Below, in pieces: positions 27,981-36,321 of a stretch of DNA of 39,667 nt. Under the pieces are notes generated by a model. That model ran no database searches. It saw only the letters and a list, made by a program, of their open reading frames with translations, and was not told the origin of the DNA. This DNA is from an uncultured Clostridia bacterium (GTDB lineage: Bacteria; Bacillota; Clostridia; Christensenellales; Aristaeellaceae). How positions within the stretch are numbered: position 1 is the first letter of the stretch; each line of letters opens with the position of its first letter. The position numbers were made by a program, and so were the translations under genes. Location of the stretch: assembly GCA_944363005.1 (NCBI GenBank), contig CALVTV010000034.1:1-39667 (forward strand), written 5' to 3'.

Positions 27981-28185
27981 AGGGCTTTCTTCTGCAATTG
28001 GACAAATCTTTCAAATTTTACCTCAATTTTCGTTTTCTTGAGCAAAAACAACCCGTTCAATATGTAGTCTGCGCTGATTGACCATGAAGAAGGGGGCATT
28101 CAAGGGAAGAAAAACCAGGAAAATTCGCATAGTCGTTGCGCAGAGCAACACAATTTGATTCGAACTTCATCCTTTTCTAAAACGC

Positions 28186-28215
28186 AAAAAGAGGCGACGT
28201 TTTCGCATCGCCTCT
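28186..28215 (-). terminator. Terminator of the ftsK-hisS-rseC-trx operon
   Basis: AGAGGCGA (28215-28208 on the minus strand) pairs with TCGCCTCT (28197-28190), with a ten-base loop, followed by TTTTTG. Confidence 0.82.
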
Positions 28216-28268
28216 TGCTTTTTGTCCGAACAGCCAGCCGTTGTTTTCCACAGACCTGTGGATATTTC

Positions 28269-28583
28269 TTACAGATGACGCTCGAGCATTGCCGAAATGT
28301 CGTTCTTGCTGCGGGCGCCGATGGCCTGCTCGACAACCTTTCCCTTGACGAGCACAATCAAGGTCGGAATGCTCATCACGCCAAAGCGCTTGGCCAGCGC
28401 GGGCTCCTGATCCACATCCACCTTGCCCACGACGGCACGGCCGTCAAAAGCAGCCGCAATCTCCTCAATGGCGGGCGCAATCATGCGGCACGGGCCGCAC
28501 CAGGTCGCAAAAAAGTCCACCAATACGGGCTTGTCGCCCGCCACAGCCGCCTCAAACGAGGCCTGATTGAAATGCTCCAACAT
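28269..28583 (-). CDS. trxA: Thioredoxin
   Basis: The 104-residue protein has the thioredoxin fold with the active site W28-C29-G30-P31-C32 in FFATWCGPCR and the cis-proline region MSIPT (70-74). It reduces protein disulfides in the cytoplasm, using thioredoxin reductase. The ATG at 28583 has GGAG eight bases upstream; a GTG at 28592 overlapping the previous stop is also possible. It is last in the operon, five bases after an RseC-like membrane redox protein, which suggests a functional link. Confidence 0.93.
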   Translation of the reverse strand: MLEHFNQASFEAAVAGDKPVLVDFFATWCGPCRMIAPAIEEIAAAFDGRAVVGKVDVDQEPALAKRFGVMSIPTLIVLVKGKVVEQAIGARSKNDISAMLERHL

Positions 28584-28588
28584 CTCGT

Positions 28589-29026
28589 TCACTCCATTTC
28601 TCCCTGTCCAGGGTGATTCACAGACACAATTTTCAGCTCCCAACGCCCTTTGGAGAGCTTGGGGTCCAGCGCGCGCATCAGCAGATAGGCCAGCGCCGTG
28701 CCAATCACAGCCGTGAGCGCCATCAAAAGCTCCGAATTGAATCCAGGCAATGCGCCGCTGAGCAGCCAGCCCGCCGCCAGCCCCAGGATTAGCCCCGCAA
28801 ACGGAATCAGATACGCGGCCGCGGAAGCCGCCATCACCTGCGCATCGTCCATCTGTACGACGACCTGATCCCCAACCTGCGCCTTGCCGCGCAGTTTGAC
28901 GGTATGTTTTGCGCAATTCTCACTGCCGTGCATGCATGCATGGCAGTCGCCGCACGCCTCATGGCGTTCGAAGACGACGGTCAGCATTTCACCGTTGACT
29001 TCCGTGACAGTCCCCTTGTTGATCAT
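28589..29026 (-). CDS. RseC/SoxR-reducing-system family membrane protein
   Basis: The 145-residue protein has an N-terminal soluble part with a Cys-rich motif (CGDCHACMHGSENC, four Cys at about 25-38), as in the RseC/MucC family. Two membrane helices follow, at about 68-90 and 100-117. Family members help reduce SoxR or modulate envelope stress, and in anaerobes they accompany Rnf-type electron transport. The adjacent thioredoxin gene supports a redox role. AAGGAGC lies before the ATG. The family call rests on the Cys motif and the paired helices. Confidence 0.85.
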   Translation of the reverse strand: MINKGTVTEVNGEMLTVVFERHEACGDCHACMHGSENCAKHTVKLRGKAQVGDQVVVQMDDAQVMAASAAAYLIPFAGLILGLAAGWLLSGALPGFNSELLMALTAVIGTALAYLLMRALDPKLSKGRWELKIVSVNHPGQGEME

Positions 29027-29084
29027 ACTCTGCTCCTTTGTTCCCGCAGGATAGGATACGCCGCTTCCGCGATTTTACGCTGCA

Positions 29085-30344
29085 TTACTCGTAAATCTTT
29101 TCAAACTGCGTGAAGCCTTCCGCCTCCAGCAGTTCAATCTGGTGCCCGACGTTTTTGCTCATCGGCAATACGGTCACCGTCGCGCCGCTCTGGCGCATCT
29201 GCATGGCCTTGGCAATGATTTCCGTCTTGCGCTCGCGGCTGACGCGGTTGCCGATCAGGTACGCCGATGCGTTTTTGAGCTTCATGCTCTCCTGCATGTG
29301 GTCCTTGAGGATCGTGACAATGCGCTCAAAGCCGATCGAAAATCCGCTCGCCGCGACATTCTGGCCGCTGAACTTGCCGATCATCTTGTCGTACCGTCCG
29401 CCGCCGGCAATCGAGAAATTGTAGCCGTCGATGGTGACCTCGAAAATCGGGCCCGTGTAATAGCCCATGCCGCGCACGAGCGTCGGGTCAAAGACAATCT
29501 TCACGCCCGGAGCGAGCATCGGCTTGACGCAGTCGATGATCTCCGCGAGGTTTTCGCGCACGCGCGCGGGCAGCACATCCTGCGGGATATCCCGGCAGAA
29601 CGCCTCGATGCTCACGCCCTCCTTGACCTCGCGGTAGACCGCCAGGTACTTGTCCACCGTCTCTTCGGCATAGCCGTTTTGCAGCAAATCCGCGCGGATG
29701 CCGTCCAGGCCGATTTTGTCAAACTTGTCCAGCGAGATGAGCACGGAACCGATCTGCTCTTCCTCAAAGCCCGCCGCCAGCGCCACCGCGCTGAGCATCT
29801 GGCGGTCATTGATGTGCACGGTGAAGTCCGTCACGCCAATTTCCGCAAAGATCTTGGAGAGCATGGAGGCGGTCGCCGTAATCAGCTCAATCTCCGCCAG
29901 GCTGCTCTCGTCGCCCAGGATGTCGATATCGCACTGGGTGAACTGGCGGAAGCGGCCCTTTTGCGGGTTGTCCGCGCGCCAAACGTTGCCAATCTGCATC
30001 GCCTTGAACGGCGTGGGCAGCTTTTCGCGGTTGCAGGCATAGTAACGCGCCAGCGGCACGGTCAAATCATAGCGAAGGCCGTTGTCCGCATACTCGCCGG
30101 TTCCCTTTTCAATGGCGCGCTGCAAATCTGCGCCGCGCTTCATGACCTTGAAGATCAGCTTCTCGTTGTCGCCGCCCTGCTTGGAGGTCAGGTTCTCAAT
30201 GTGCTCCATCACAGGCGTTTCAATCTGCATGAAGCCATAGGTCGCATACGTCGCCTTGATCATCGAGAGCACATGCTCGCGCAGGCGCATATCGGACGGG
30301 AGCATATCGCACATGCCTTTGACAGGCGTTTTGATGAATTTCAT
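29085..30344 (-). CDS. hisS: Histidyl-tRNA synthetase
   Basis: The 419-residue class II synthetase charges tRNA-His. Motif 1 region TPVKGMCDMLP is at the N-terminus. RYDLTVPLARYYA and motif 2 KGRFRQFTQCDIDI (typical of HisRS) follow, then the histidine-A loop VRGMGYYTGPIFEV and motif 3 GFSIGFER. The histidine anticodon-binding domain is at the C-terminus. The ATG at 30344 has AAAGGA eight bases upstream; the ATG at 30350 is too close to it. No T-box is seen before it. It lies 45 bases after ftsK. Confidence 0.95.
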   Translation of the reverse strand: MKFIKTPVKGMCDMLPSDMRLREHVLSMIKATYATYGFMQIETPVMEHIENLTSKQGGDNEKLIFKVMKRGADLQRAIEKGTGEYADNGLRYDLTVPLARYYACNREKLPTPFKAMQIGNVWRADNPQKGRFRQFTQCDIDILGDESSLAEIELITATASMLSKIFAEIGVTDFTVHINDRQMLSAVALAAGFEEEQIGSVLISLDKFDKIGLDGIRADLLQNGYAEETVDKYLAVYREVKEGVSIEAFCRDIPQDVLPARVRENLAEIIDCVKPMLAPGVKIVFDPTLVRGMGYYTGPIFEVTIDGYNFSIAGGGRYDKMIGKFSGQNVAASGFSIGFERIVTILKDHMQESMKLKNASAYLIGNRVSRERKTEIIAKAMQMRQSGATVTVLPMSKNVGHQIELLEAEGFTQFEKIYE

Positions 30345-30389
30345 GGGCATATTCCTTTCCCCGGCATGGCCGGTCGGACTTTATGGATT

Positions 30390-32318
30390 TCAATTCGCGG
30401 ACGATTCCTCGTTTTCCTGCATGCGGCGCCATTCCTCGCGCGAAATGAGCACCGTGCGCGGCTTGGTGGGGCCTTCGGCCTCGGCCGTGATGCCTCGCAG
30501 CGTCATCTCATCGACCAACCGGCCCGCGCGCGCATAACCCACGCGCAAGCGCCGTTGCAGCATGCTGATGGACACCTGTCCGGCTTCGACCGCCAGATCG
30601 ATGGCCTTGTTGAGCATCTCGTCCACGGGTTCCGCGCCCGTAGGCGCATCGCCTGCCGGAGCCTTTTCCTCCTCCGCGGCGCTGTTCATCTGCTCGATGA
30701 CGTCCTCATTGTACTCCGCCTGATGCTTGCCGCGCACGTAATCGACGATGCGCTGCACCTCGTCGTCGGAGACAAAGCAGCCCTGCACACGGGTGGGCTT
30801 GTTGGCCCCCTGCGGCGCATAGAGCATATCGCCCTTGCCCAGCAGCTTCTCCGCGCCGCCCGTGTCGAGGATGGTGCGGCTGTCGATCTGCGAGGAGACG
30901 GCAAAGGCGATCCGGCTGGGGATATTCGCCTTGATGACGCCCGTAATCACGTTGACCGACGGGCGCTGCGTGGCGATGACCAGGTGAATGCCCGCCGCGC
31001 GCGCCAGCTGGGCCAGGCGGCAGATCGACTCTTCAACCTCGCCCGGCGCGACCATCATCAGGTCCGCCAACTCGTCGATGATGACGATGATCTTGCTCAT
31101 CGGCTCCTCATCCGGCCCGATGGCGTTGTTGTAACCCGCGATGTTGCGCACGCCCATCGCCTCAAAGCGCTTGTAGCGGTGCTCCATCTCCACCACGGCC
31201 CAAGACAGCGCCGCGGACGCCTTCTTCGGATCGGTCACCACCGGCACCAGCAGGTGCGGAATCCCGTTGTACACGGAGAGTTCCACGACCTTCGGGTCGA
31301 TCAGGATGAGCCGCACCTCGCGCGGCGAAGCGCGATAGATGATCGAGTTGATGATCGTGTTGATACAAACGGATTTGCCCGAACCCGTCGCGCCGGCGAT
31401 GAGCACATGGGGCATCTTCGCCAAATCCGCCACCACCGGCGTGCCGGAGATGCCCTTGCCAAGCGCCACAGCCGTCGGCGACTTCTGCCGGGTCATCTCC
31501 TGACTCTCGAGCACGTCGCGCAGGCAAACCGTCTCGATCTTTTCGTTGGGGATCTCAATGCCCACAGCGGGCTTGCCCGGAATCGGGGCCTCGATGCGCA
31601 CGCCTTCGGACGCCATGTTCAGCGCGATGTCGTCCACCAGTCCGACGATGCGCGAAACCTTGACGCCCGGCGCAGGCTGCAATTCATAGCGGGTGATCGC
31701 CGGGCCATGTGTGACGTGCGTCAGCTTGGCCTGCACGCCAAAGCTCTCCAGCGTGGAAAGCAATTTGCGCGCGCCCGACTCAATTTTCGCGTTCAAGTTG
31801 GGATCTTGCGTGGTATTGGCCCGGTCCAGCAGGTCGATGGGCGGATACATGTACGCCTCTTCGACCACGGGCGGCGCCGTATGCGTATCGCCCTTGGGCA
31901 TGACCACCGGCGTGCCGTCCATCCTGTTCTCGCGAAGTTGCACAATTGTATCCTGACGCACGGGCTGAGCGGGCGTCTGCTGCGGCCGGGTGACGTCCAC
32001 GGGCTTGCGCTGCACGCCGCGCGCGGGAATGGACGACGGCGCCGTATACGAGCTCGCCGAGAACGGCGCAAACTGCGCGTCCGGCTCGTGAACCGGCGTC
32101 ACCAGTGTTTCTTCCATCCAGACCGGTTCCTCTTCGGGTTCGGGCTGAACGACCGGTTCTTCCGGCTCCAGCGGTACCACTTCCTGAGGAGCCTCTTCCT
32201 CCGGCATCTCCGTCACGACGGTGTAGTCTTCCTGCATCTGCTCGGGCTGCGCCGGCTCGTTTCTTTGTACCGCCTGCGTCTGCATCCCATAGAGGAACTC
32301 GTTTTCCGCTTCCTGCAT
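30390..32318 (-). CDS. ftsK: FtsK/SpoIIIE motor and DNA-binding part (C-terminal half of a gene split by an in-frame TAG)
   Basis: The segment reads 642 residues from an ATG at 32318: an acidic Pro/Glu-rich linker (1-160), the FtsK alpha/beta motor domain and a C-terminal winged-helix gamma domain. The Walker A is GATGSGKS (309-316), the Walker B is IIVIIDELADLMM, and the gamma domain contains RRLRVGYARAGRLVDEM. The motor translocates DNA during division or sporulation. The reading frame continues upstream without a break for 28 codons to a TAG at 32403-32405 and then into the membrane half (32403-33374). The only in-frame ATG (32318) has a poor ribosome binding site. It is probably one gene interrupted by a stop codon, or a readthrough event. 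Confidence 0.85.
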   Translation of the reverse strand: MQEAENEFLYGMQTQAVQRNEPAQPEQMQEDYTVVTEMPEEEAPQEVVPLEPEEPVVQPEPEEEPVWMEETLVTPVHEPDAQFAPFSASSYTAPSSIPARGVQRKPVDVTRPQQTPAQPVRQDTIVQLRENRMDGTPVVMPKGDTHTAPPVVEEAYMYPPIDLLDRANTTQDPNLNAKIESGARKLLSTLESFGVQAKLTHVTHGPAITRYELQPAPGVKVSRIVGLVDDIALNMASEGVRIEAPIPGKPAVGIEIPNEKIETVCLRDVLESQEMTRQKSPTAVALGKGISGTPVVADLAKMPHVLIAGATGSGKSVCINTIINSIIYRASPREVRLILIDPKVVELSVYNGIPHLLVPVVTDPKKASAALSWAVVEMEHRYKRFEAMGVRNIAGYNNAIGPDEEPMSKIIVIIDELADLMMVAPGEVEESICRLAQLARAAGIHLVIATQRPSVNVITGVIKANIPSRIAFAVSSQIDSRTILDTGGAEKLLGKGDMLYAPQGANKPTRVQGCFVSDDEVQRIVDYVRGKHQAEYNEDVIEQMNSAAEEEKAPAGDAPTGAEPVDEMLNKAIDLAVEAGQVSISMLQRRLRVGYARAGRLVDEMTLRGITAEAEGPTKPRTVLISREEWRRMQENEESSAN

Positions 32319-32402
32319 CGTAAACGCGCCCCGGCGGCGGCGCTCACGCGGGTCCCGGCGCTCGTCGATGTCTACGCGCTCAAACTCATCGCTTCGCTCA
32401 AT

Positions 32403-32405
32403 CTA
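32403..32405 (-). other. In-frame TAG stop codon inside the ftsK reading frame
   Basis: On the minus strand the codons run CTA TAG ATT GAG. The frame is the same on both sides, and the downstream peptide is the charged linker expected between the FtsK membrane and motor domains. A single C-to-T change of a CAG codon would explain it. TAG is used as an ordinary stop in dpaB and spoIIE here, so a changed genetic code is unlikely. Confidence 0.85.
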
Positions 32406-33374
32406 TAGCGGCGTCTCCCGCAGGCGGCGAACCGGCGCCGGACGCGGCGCACTTGGCACCGCGGGCTGCTCAAACAGCGGTTCAGGCGAAGGCGCCTGCG
32501 GTTCGAGCACCTGCAACTTCGCGCGGCTCTTTCGCTTGGCCGGTTGCGGAGGGGGCGTTTCCTGCTCTTCTTCCGCTCTTTGCGCCTCTTCGCGCGCCAG
32601 GCGCTCCTGCAACGCTTTTTCGCGCTCTTCGCGCTTGCGTTGGCGTTCCTCGGCCAGCGCGCGCTCTTCCTCCAGCGCTTCATCTTCCCGGGCGCGCTGC
32701 AGGGCCTGCTGCTCTTCGCGCATTTCCCGCCGCTGGGCGCGCCAGTCCTCCAGCCATTCCATCAGGTTCATGCCCACGTTGGTCAGCGATATGCCCGTGA
32801 GCACCATGAGCACCATCACGCAGGCAAAGGCGAGCATCAAAACCGCGCCCCACACATCCAGCGCCTTGTACAGCGGATACGCGAGGAACGCGCCAATCAG
32901 GCCGCCGCCGCTGCAATTGTAGGAGTCGTATTGATACGAGCGCGAAAGAAAGCTGAGATAATTGACCTCGCGCCCGTCCGCGATAAGCGCGCCGTTGATC
33001 AGGTTCACGCGGAACATTTGAAAAATCGTTTCAACAAACAAAAACAGAAGCGCGCCGCAGATCATGGTGCGCATGCTCATGCGCCTGCTGGAGAAAAAGA
33101 CGAGCGTTACGCCCGCCCAACAGACCATCAGGGGCAAGAGCAGACAAAGCGTGCCGCCCAGGCCGCGCACAACCACGACGCACTGATTCAAAAAGCCGCC
33201 GCCCGACGGAATGAATTGGCAGGCCAACGCCAGCAGGCCCAAACAAAGCACCGCAATGCCGATGACCCCACGCAGCTCGACGCCCTTGCCCCCTCTTTGA
33301 CGCGAGGGCGAGCCGCGCTTTCCGCTGACCTTCCGCCTGGACGTCTTCTTTTTGGTTGCCGCCTTTTTGGCCAT
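32403..33374 (-). CDS. ftsK: FtsK/SpoIIIE N-terminal membrane domain (interrupted gene)
   Basis: The 323-residue segment has a basic N-terminus (many Lys/Arg/Ser in 1-30) and four hydrophobic helices (about 35-52, 65-92, 100-118 and 158-200), the four-helix anchor of FtsK/SpoIIIE. A long Arg/Glu-rich coiled-coil linker (210-270) and a Pro-rich segment follow. It then meets a TAG stop, while the motor half continues in the same frame downstream. Read through, the protein would be about 994 residues, within the family's usual range. The ATG at 33374 has GGGAGGT upstream. A promoter lies at 33452-33480. It heads the operon ftsK-hisS-rseC-trx. Confidence 0.85.
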   Translation of the reverse strand: MAKKAATKKKTSRRKVSGKRGSPSRQRGGKGVELRGVIGIAVLCLGLLALACQFIPSGGGFLNQCVVVVRGLGGTLCLLLPLMVCWAGVTLVFFSSRRMSMRTMICGALLFLFVETIFQMFRVNLINGALIADGREVNYLSFLSRSYQYDSYNCSGGGLIGAFLAYPLYKALDVWGAVLMLAFACVMVLMVLTGISLTNVGMNLMEWLEDWRAQRREMREEQQALQRAREDEALEEERALAEERQRKREEREKALQERLAREEAQRAEEEQETPPPQPAKRKSRAKLQVLEPQAPSPEPLFEQPAVPSAPRPAPVRRLRETPL

Positions 33375-33451
33375 CTTCCGACCTCCCGTGATTTCACACT
33401 TCCGCCAATGCCATATACAAAAGAATCTGCCTGAACACAATCAGTCAGATT

Positions 33452-33480
33452 ATTATAGCACATTTCGGTTTTTCAGTAAA
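33452..33480 (-). promoter_or_regulatory. Promoter of the ftsK operon
   Basis: TTTACT (33480-33475), a 17-base spacer ending TGC and TATAAT (33457-33452) lie on the minus strand. The -35 overlaps the stop of the upstream gene. Confidence 0.6.
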
Positions 33481-34636
33481 GACTTTCCGGCATCGCTTCA
33501 TGCAGGATCAGGCAGGAGAGCACGCCCTCCTCGTCCAGATGCACCTCGAGTACATGGCCTGCCAGGGTGTACATCAGGCTCTGTCCCGGAACAAGCAAAG
33601 CATCGAAGGCTTCATCCTCATCATAGGCGACCTCCTTGTCCGGCTCTCCGAGCAGGGCCAGAACCTCCTCGCGCGTCGTCCGGCCCGTCATCAGTCCATG
33701 CAGGCCGATGCACGAAGCCCGGATGGCGGATACCGGCGTGTCCTCATCCGCCGTTTCCGCGTATTTGGGAATCTCCACCGCCCAGCCGCGCGGCCCCTTG
33801 ACGGGATAGACCTTGGCCATCGTCGTAAAGTCCGGGTCCTCCAGCCCCTGGTTCTCCTCCACAGACCGAAGCGTCTGGCCCAGGGCAAGATCGCTCACCG
33901 CCCCAAAGCTGCCCTCGCCGACAGCCTGTTCAATCGCCTGCGCGTCGGCGCTCTGCGGACGGGAGAGCTCGTAAACCGGGCTTTCTTCCCCAATGTACGC
34001 CTCCAGTTCATGCCAGGCGAAGTAGACCGAACCGCTTGTTCCGTCGAAATTGCGGTATTTGTCGCCCTGATAGTACACCGTCAGGCCCCATTCGTCAAAG
34101 GCGAAACAGTCGCGCGGCATCGGCAGCAGCTCCGCCACCTCAATATAGCTGTTCATCGAAGCCAGGATTTCCTCCGAGATGATGGCTTCCATGGCCGACG
34201 CGGCGGCATCCGGATCGCTGAAGAGCTGATCAAACGTGACCTCTTCGCCCGTCTCCAGATCCATCGTGAGCGTAAACACGCGGCTGCCGTCCGAATCGTC
34301 CGCCTGTGTACCCTGCCAAATCAGGGCCATGGAAGCGATCCGGCCGTCCTGATAGACAACCGCCGATTGCCCAATCTGCGCGCCGGCGCGTCTGGCCGCC
34401 TGCTGGGCCTCCGCAGGCTGAAACCGAATATCCATGAGCGCCTTCATCGCGGCCACCTGCGCATCGGCGGCGGCCTGTTCTTCCTCGTTCAGCTCTTCCT
34501 CGCTTTCAAACTGAGGATAGAGCACCACCAAATGGCTGTTGAGTTCATCCATCTCCGTAATGCCCACCGAAAAATCCGCCAAAGCCAATGCAGGCATCAG
34601 CAAAGCGCATGCAAAGGCACAAAACCATCGTTTCAT
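33473..34636 (-). CDS. Exported protein with a DUF3298-like domain
   Basis: The 387-residue protein has a signal peptide (MKRWFCAFACALLMPALALA, 1-20). Its middle has a FTLTMDLETGEEVTFDQLFSD segment typical of DUF3298-type domains, found for example at the C-terminus of the anti-sigma factor RsiV. A separate C-terminal part has a GLHGLMTGRTTREEVLALLGEPD stretch resembling a SmpA/BLIP-like fold. A role in the cell envelope is inferred; no enzyme motif is seen. The ATG at 34636 has GAGG nine bases upstream, while the TTG at 34642 is too close. A consensus promoter lies at 34658-34686. Confidence 0.7.
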   Translation of the reverse strand: MKRWFCAFACALLMPALALADFSVGITEMDELNSHLVVLYPQFESEEELNEEEQAAADAQVAAMKALMDIRFQPAEAQQAARRAGAQIGQSAVVYQDGRIASMALIWQGTQADDSDGSRVFTLTMDLETGEEVTFDQLFSDPDAAASAMEAIISEEILASMNSYIEVAELLPMPRDCFAFDEWGLTVYYQGDKYRNFDGTSGSVYFAWHELEAYIGEESPVYELSRPQSADAQAIEQAVGEGSFGAVSDLALGQTLRSVEENQGLEDPDFTTMAKVYPVKGPRGWAVEIPKYAETADEDTPVSAIRASCIGLHGLMTGRTTREEVLALLGEPDKEVAYDEDEAFDALLVPGQSLMYTLAGHVLEVHLDEEGVLSCLILHEAMPESLY

Positions 34637-34657
34637 TCGCAATCACCTCTGTATGTC

Positions 34658-34686
34658 ATGATAGGGCAAAAAACGTCCATTGTCAA
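34658..34686 (-). promoter_or_regulatory. Sigma-A promoter for the DUF3298-like gene
   Basis: TTGACA (34686-34681) and TATCAT (34663-34658) are separated by 17 bases on the minus strand. Confidence 0.7.
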
Positions 34687-34740
34687 GAAAACGAATGACC
34701 GCCCCGTTTTCATCCCCAGTTTTGAAATTTTCTTTCTATT

Positions 34741-35313
34741 CTAAAAGAGGATGGGTTGCAGCTGCCTGCCCTCCAGCGCCGCTTCCACAGCCGGATAAAT
34801 CTTCGTAAAATCCGCCACGCAGCTCGTAGGCTTGCTGCGGAAATCGTCCTGCTCAAACGGCACGAAAAAAACGCCCTTGCGATTCATGAGCATGCCGATT
34901 CCCGCCGCGGAACCGGAAAGCGCGTCATTCGTGGAAACCGCAATGAGCACGGGCCGGTCGTTGCGCCGGTGGCTCTTGAAGGCCAATGTCGGCGCGGTAT
35001 CGTAAATGCCGCAGGCGAGCTTGCCCAGCGTGTTGCCTGTACAGGGCGCGATCAGCAGCAAATCCAGCAATTTCTTGGGCCCGATGGGTTCGGCCTGGGC
35101 GATGGTATGGATGACCTTTTCCCCGGTAATCGCCTCCGCCTGCGCTACCCAATCCGCCGCGCGCCCAAATCGCGTGTCCGTGGTGAAGACGTTTTCCGAC
35201 ATGATCGGCGTCACACGAAAGCCGGCCTCGGCCAGCTGGCGCATCTGGGGCATAACGTCTTTAAACGTGCAAAAAGAACCCGTCATCGCAAACCCGATCC
35301 GAATTTCAGCCAT
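34741..35313 (-). CDS. dpaB: Dipicolinate synthase subunit B
   Basis: The 190-residue flavoprotein-like subunit acts with DpaA to make dipicolinic acid, the calcium-binding spore-core compound, from a lysine-pathway intermediate in the mother cell. The start MAEIRIGFAMTGSFCTF and the LLLIAPCTGNTLGKLACGIYDT region (86-107) mark the flavoprotein fold. NRPVLIAVSTND-like and GVFFVPFEQDD segments are also typical (here NDRPVLIAVSTND). The ATG at 35313 lies within the end of dpaA (8-base overlap), with AGGAGGAG upstream, so the two are co-translated. The gene ends in TAG. Confidence 0.93.
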   Translation of the reverse strand: MAEIRIGFAMTGSFCTFKDVMPQMRQLAEAGFRVTPIMSENVFTTDTRFGRAADWVAQAEAITGEKVIHTIAQAEPIGPKKLLDLLLIAPCTGNTLGKLACGIYDTAPTLAFKSHRRNDRPVLIAVSTNDALSGSAAGIGMLMNRKGVFFVPFEQDDFRSKPTSCVADFTKIYPAVEAALEGRQLQPILF

Positions 35314-36124
35314 TGCTCTTCTCCTCCTGCCCTCTTGCCCAATGGCGCTTTGCGACATCAAAGAGTGCCGCGCCCGCTTCGTGGGGCGCGTAACGCCCCG
35401 GCACACCGCTCTCCATCTCCACCTGCACGCCAAGGGACCGGGCAAGCGTCCAGTCCGCTCCGTACGGCGCGCTGGCCAATTCCAAAACCAGGGTTTCCAT
35501 GCCGATGGCGCGCAAGGCGTCTTCCCCAAGCACACGCGCCGGCACGGTATTGAGAATGAGATCCGCCACGCCCACCGCGCTGGGGATCTGCGAAAGCGGC
35601 ACAGGATGTGCCCCGGCCGCATGCGCCGCGCGCATCTGCATCTCATTGCGCGCACAGACGATGACAAACGCCCCCATCGCGCACAGCCTTGCGCAGAGTT
35701 CCTGCCCAATGCGGCCATATCCGGTAATCAGGCAGGTGCTGCCCAACAGCGCATGTTCCATCCGCTGCATCGCCCGGCAAATCGCGCCTTCTGCCGTCAG
35801 CTGCGCATTGCGGCGCAGAAAGAGTTCGTCGCTTGACGGGTCGATGGCTTGAGCGACAGGCAGACTCTCCGGCAATCCCTTGCCATGGATGAGCAGGCGG
35901 CACGCCGGCAGACTGGCCAAGACGTCCTCCTGTTTGCCTCCCTCGTGCGGGGGAGAGACGACGAGCCGCCCTTCTTTAAAGCTGTATGGCCATGGAAGCA
36001 TGACCACATCCGCCTCTCCCCCGGACACTCCGTCCGGTTTCCATTCTCCCTCCCAGCCCGCGTGCCGGGCTGCCTCGACCGCGCCCAACATCCGGCGGTC
36101 TCCGCCTATGGCCAACAATTTCAT
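35306..36124 (-). CDS. dpaA: Dipicolinate synthase subunit A
   Basis: The 272-residue NAD(P)-dependent dehydrogenase subunit of dipicolinate synthase is somewhat shorter than the 297-residue B. subtilis SpoVFA. It begins MKLLAIGGDRRMLG and has a Rossmann motif LITGYGRIGQELCARLCAMGA (near 142-165), followed by DLILNTVPARVL and LVLELASAPYG. The ATG at 36124 has GGGAGGGG upstream. A mother-cell (sigma-K) promoter is expected, but only a partial -10 (CATACCCT) is seen just before the start, so regulation is not shown. It overlaps dpaB and lies downstream of spoIIE. Confidence 0.92.
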   Translation of the reverse strand: MKLLAIGGDRRMLGAVEAARHAGWEGEWKPDGVSGGEADVVMLPWPYSFKEGRLVVSPPHEGGKQEDVLASLPACRLLIHGKGLPESLPVAQAIDPSSDELFLRRNAQLTAEGAICRAMQRMEHALLGSTCLITGYGRIGQELCARLCAMGAFVIVCARNEMQMRAAHAAGAHPVPLSQIPSAVGVADLILNTVPARVLGEDALRAIGMETLVLELASAPYGADWTLARSLGVQVEMESGVPGRYAPHEAGAALFDVAKRHWARGQEEKSNG

Positions 36125-36223
36125 TGCATCCCCTCCCCCCGAGGGTATGCGCAGGGGAGGCCAGGCATGCCCTTTATACGGGTTCAAGTCAAAACCAGTT
36201 TCATCGCGCATTGATGGCAAACG

Positions 36224-36251
36224 AAAAGAGAGCCGGCAAAATCCGGCCCTC
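36224..36251 (-). terminator. Terminator of spoIIE
   Basis: GAGGGCCGG (36251-36243 on the minus strand) pairs with CCGGCTCTC (36236-36228), with one G-U pair and a six-base loop, followed by TTTT. It lies about 70 bases after the spoIIE stop and before dpaA. Confidence 0.75.
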
Positions 36252-36321
36252 GCTCAGTCCAGGTTCTGGTGAAGCTCCGCTTGGCGCACGTGAAATCGCG
36301 GCCTTCTCTCCGCTTCAAGCG

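Noticed and set aside
28084..28158. Short open frame for a basic 24-residue peptide
   Set aside because: No ribosome binding site or promoter, no recognisable motif; length is within chance expectation.
29142..32408. Very long open frame on the + strand opposite hisS and ftsK
   Set aside because: Composition bias (Arg/His/Ala/Leu), no motif and no start signal; it mirrors strongly recognised genes on the other strand.
30390..33374. TAG reassigned to an amino acid
   Set aside because: dpaB and spoIIE end in TAG at the expected family lengths, so TAG works as a stop in this genome.
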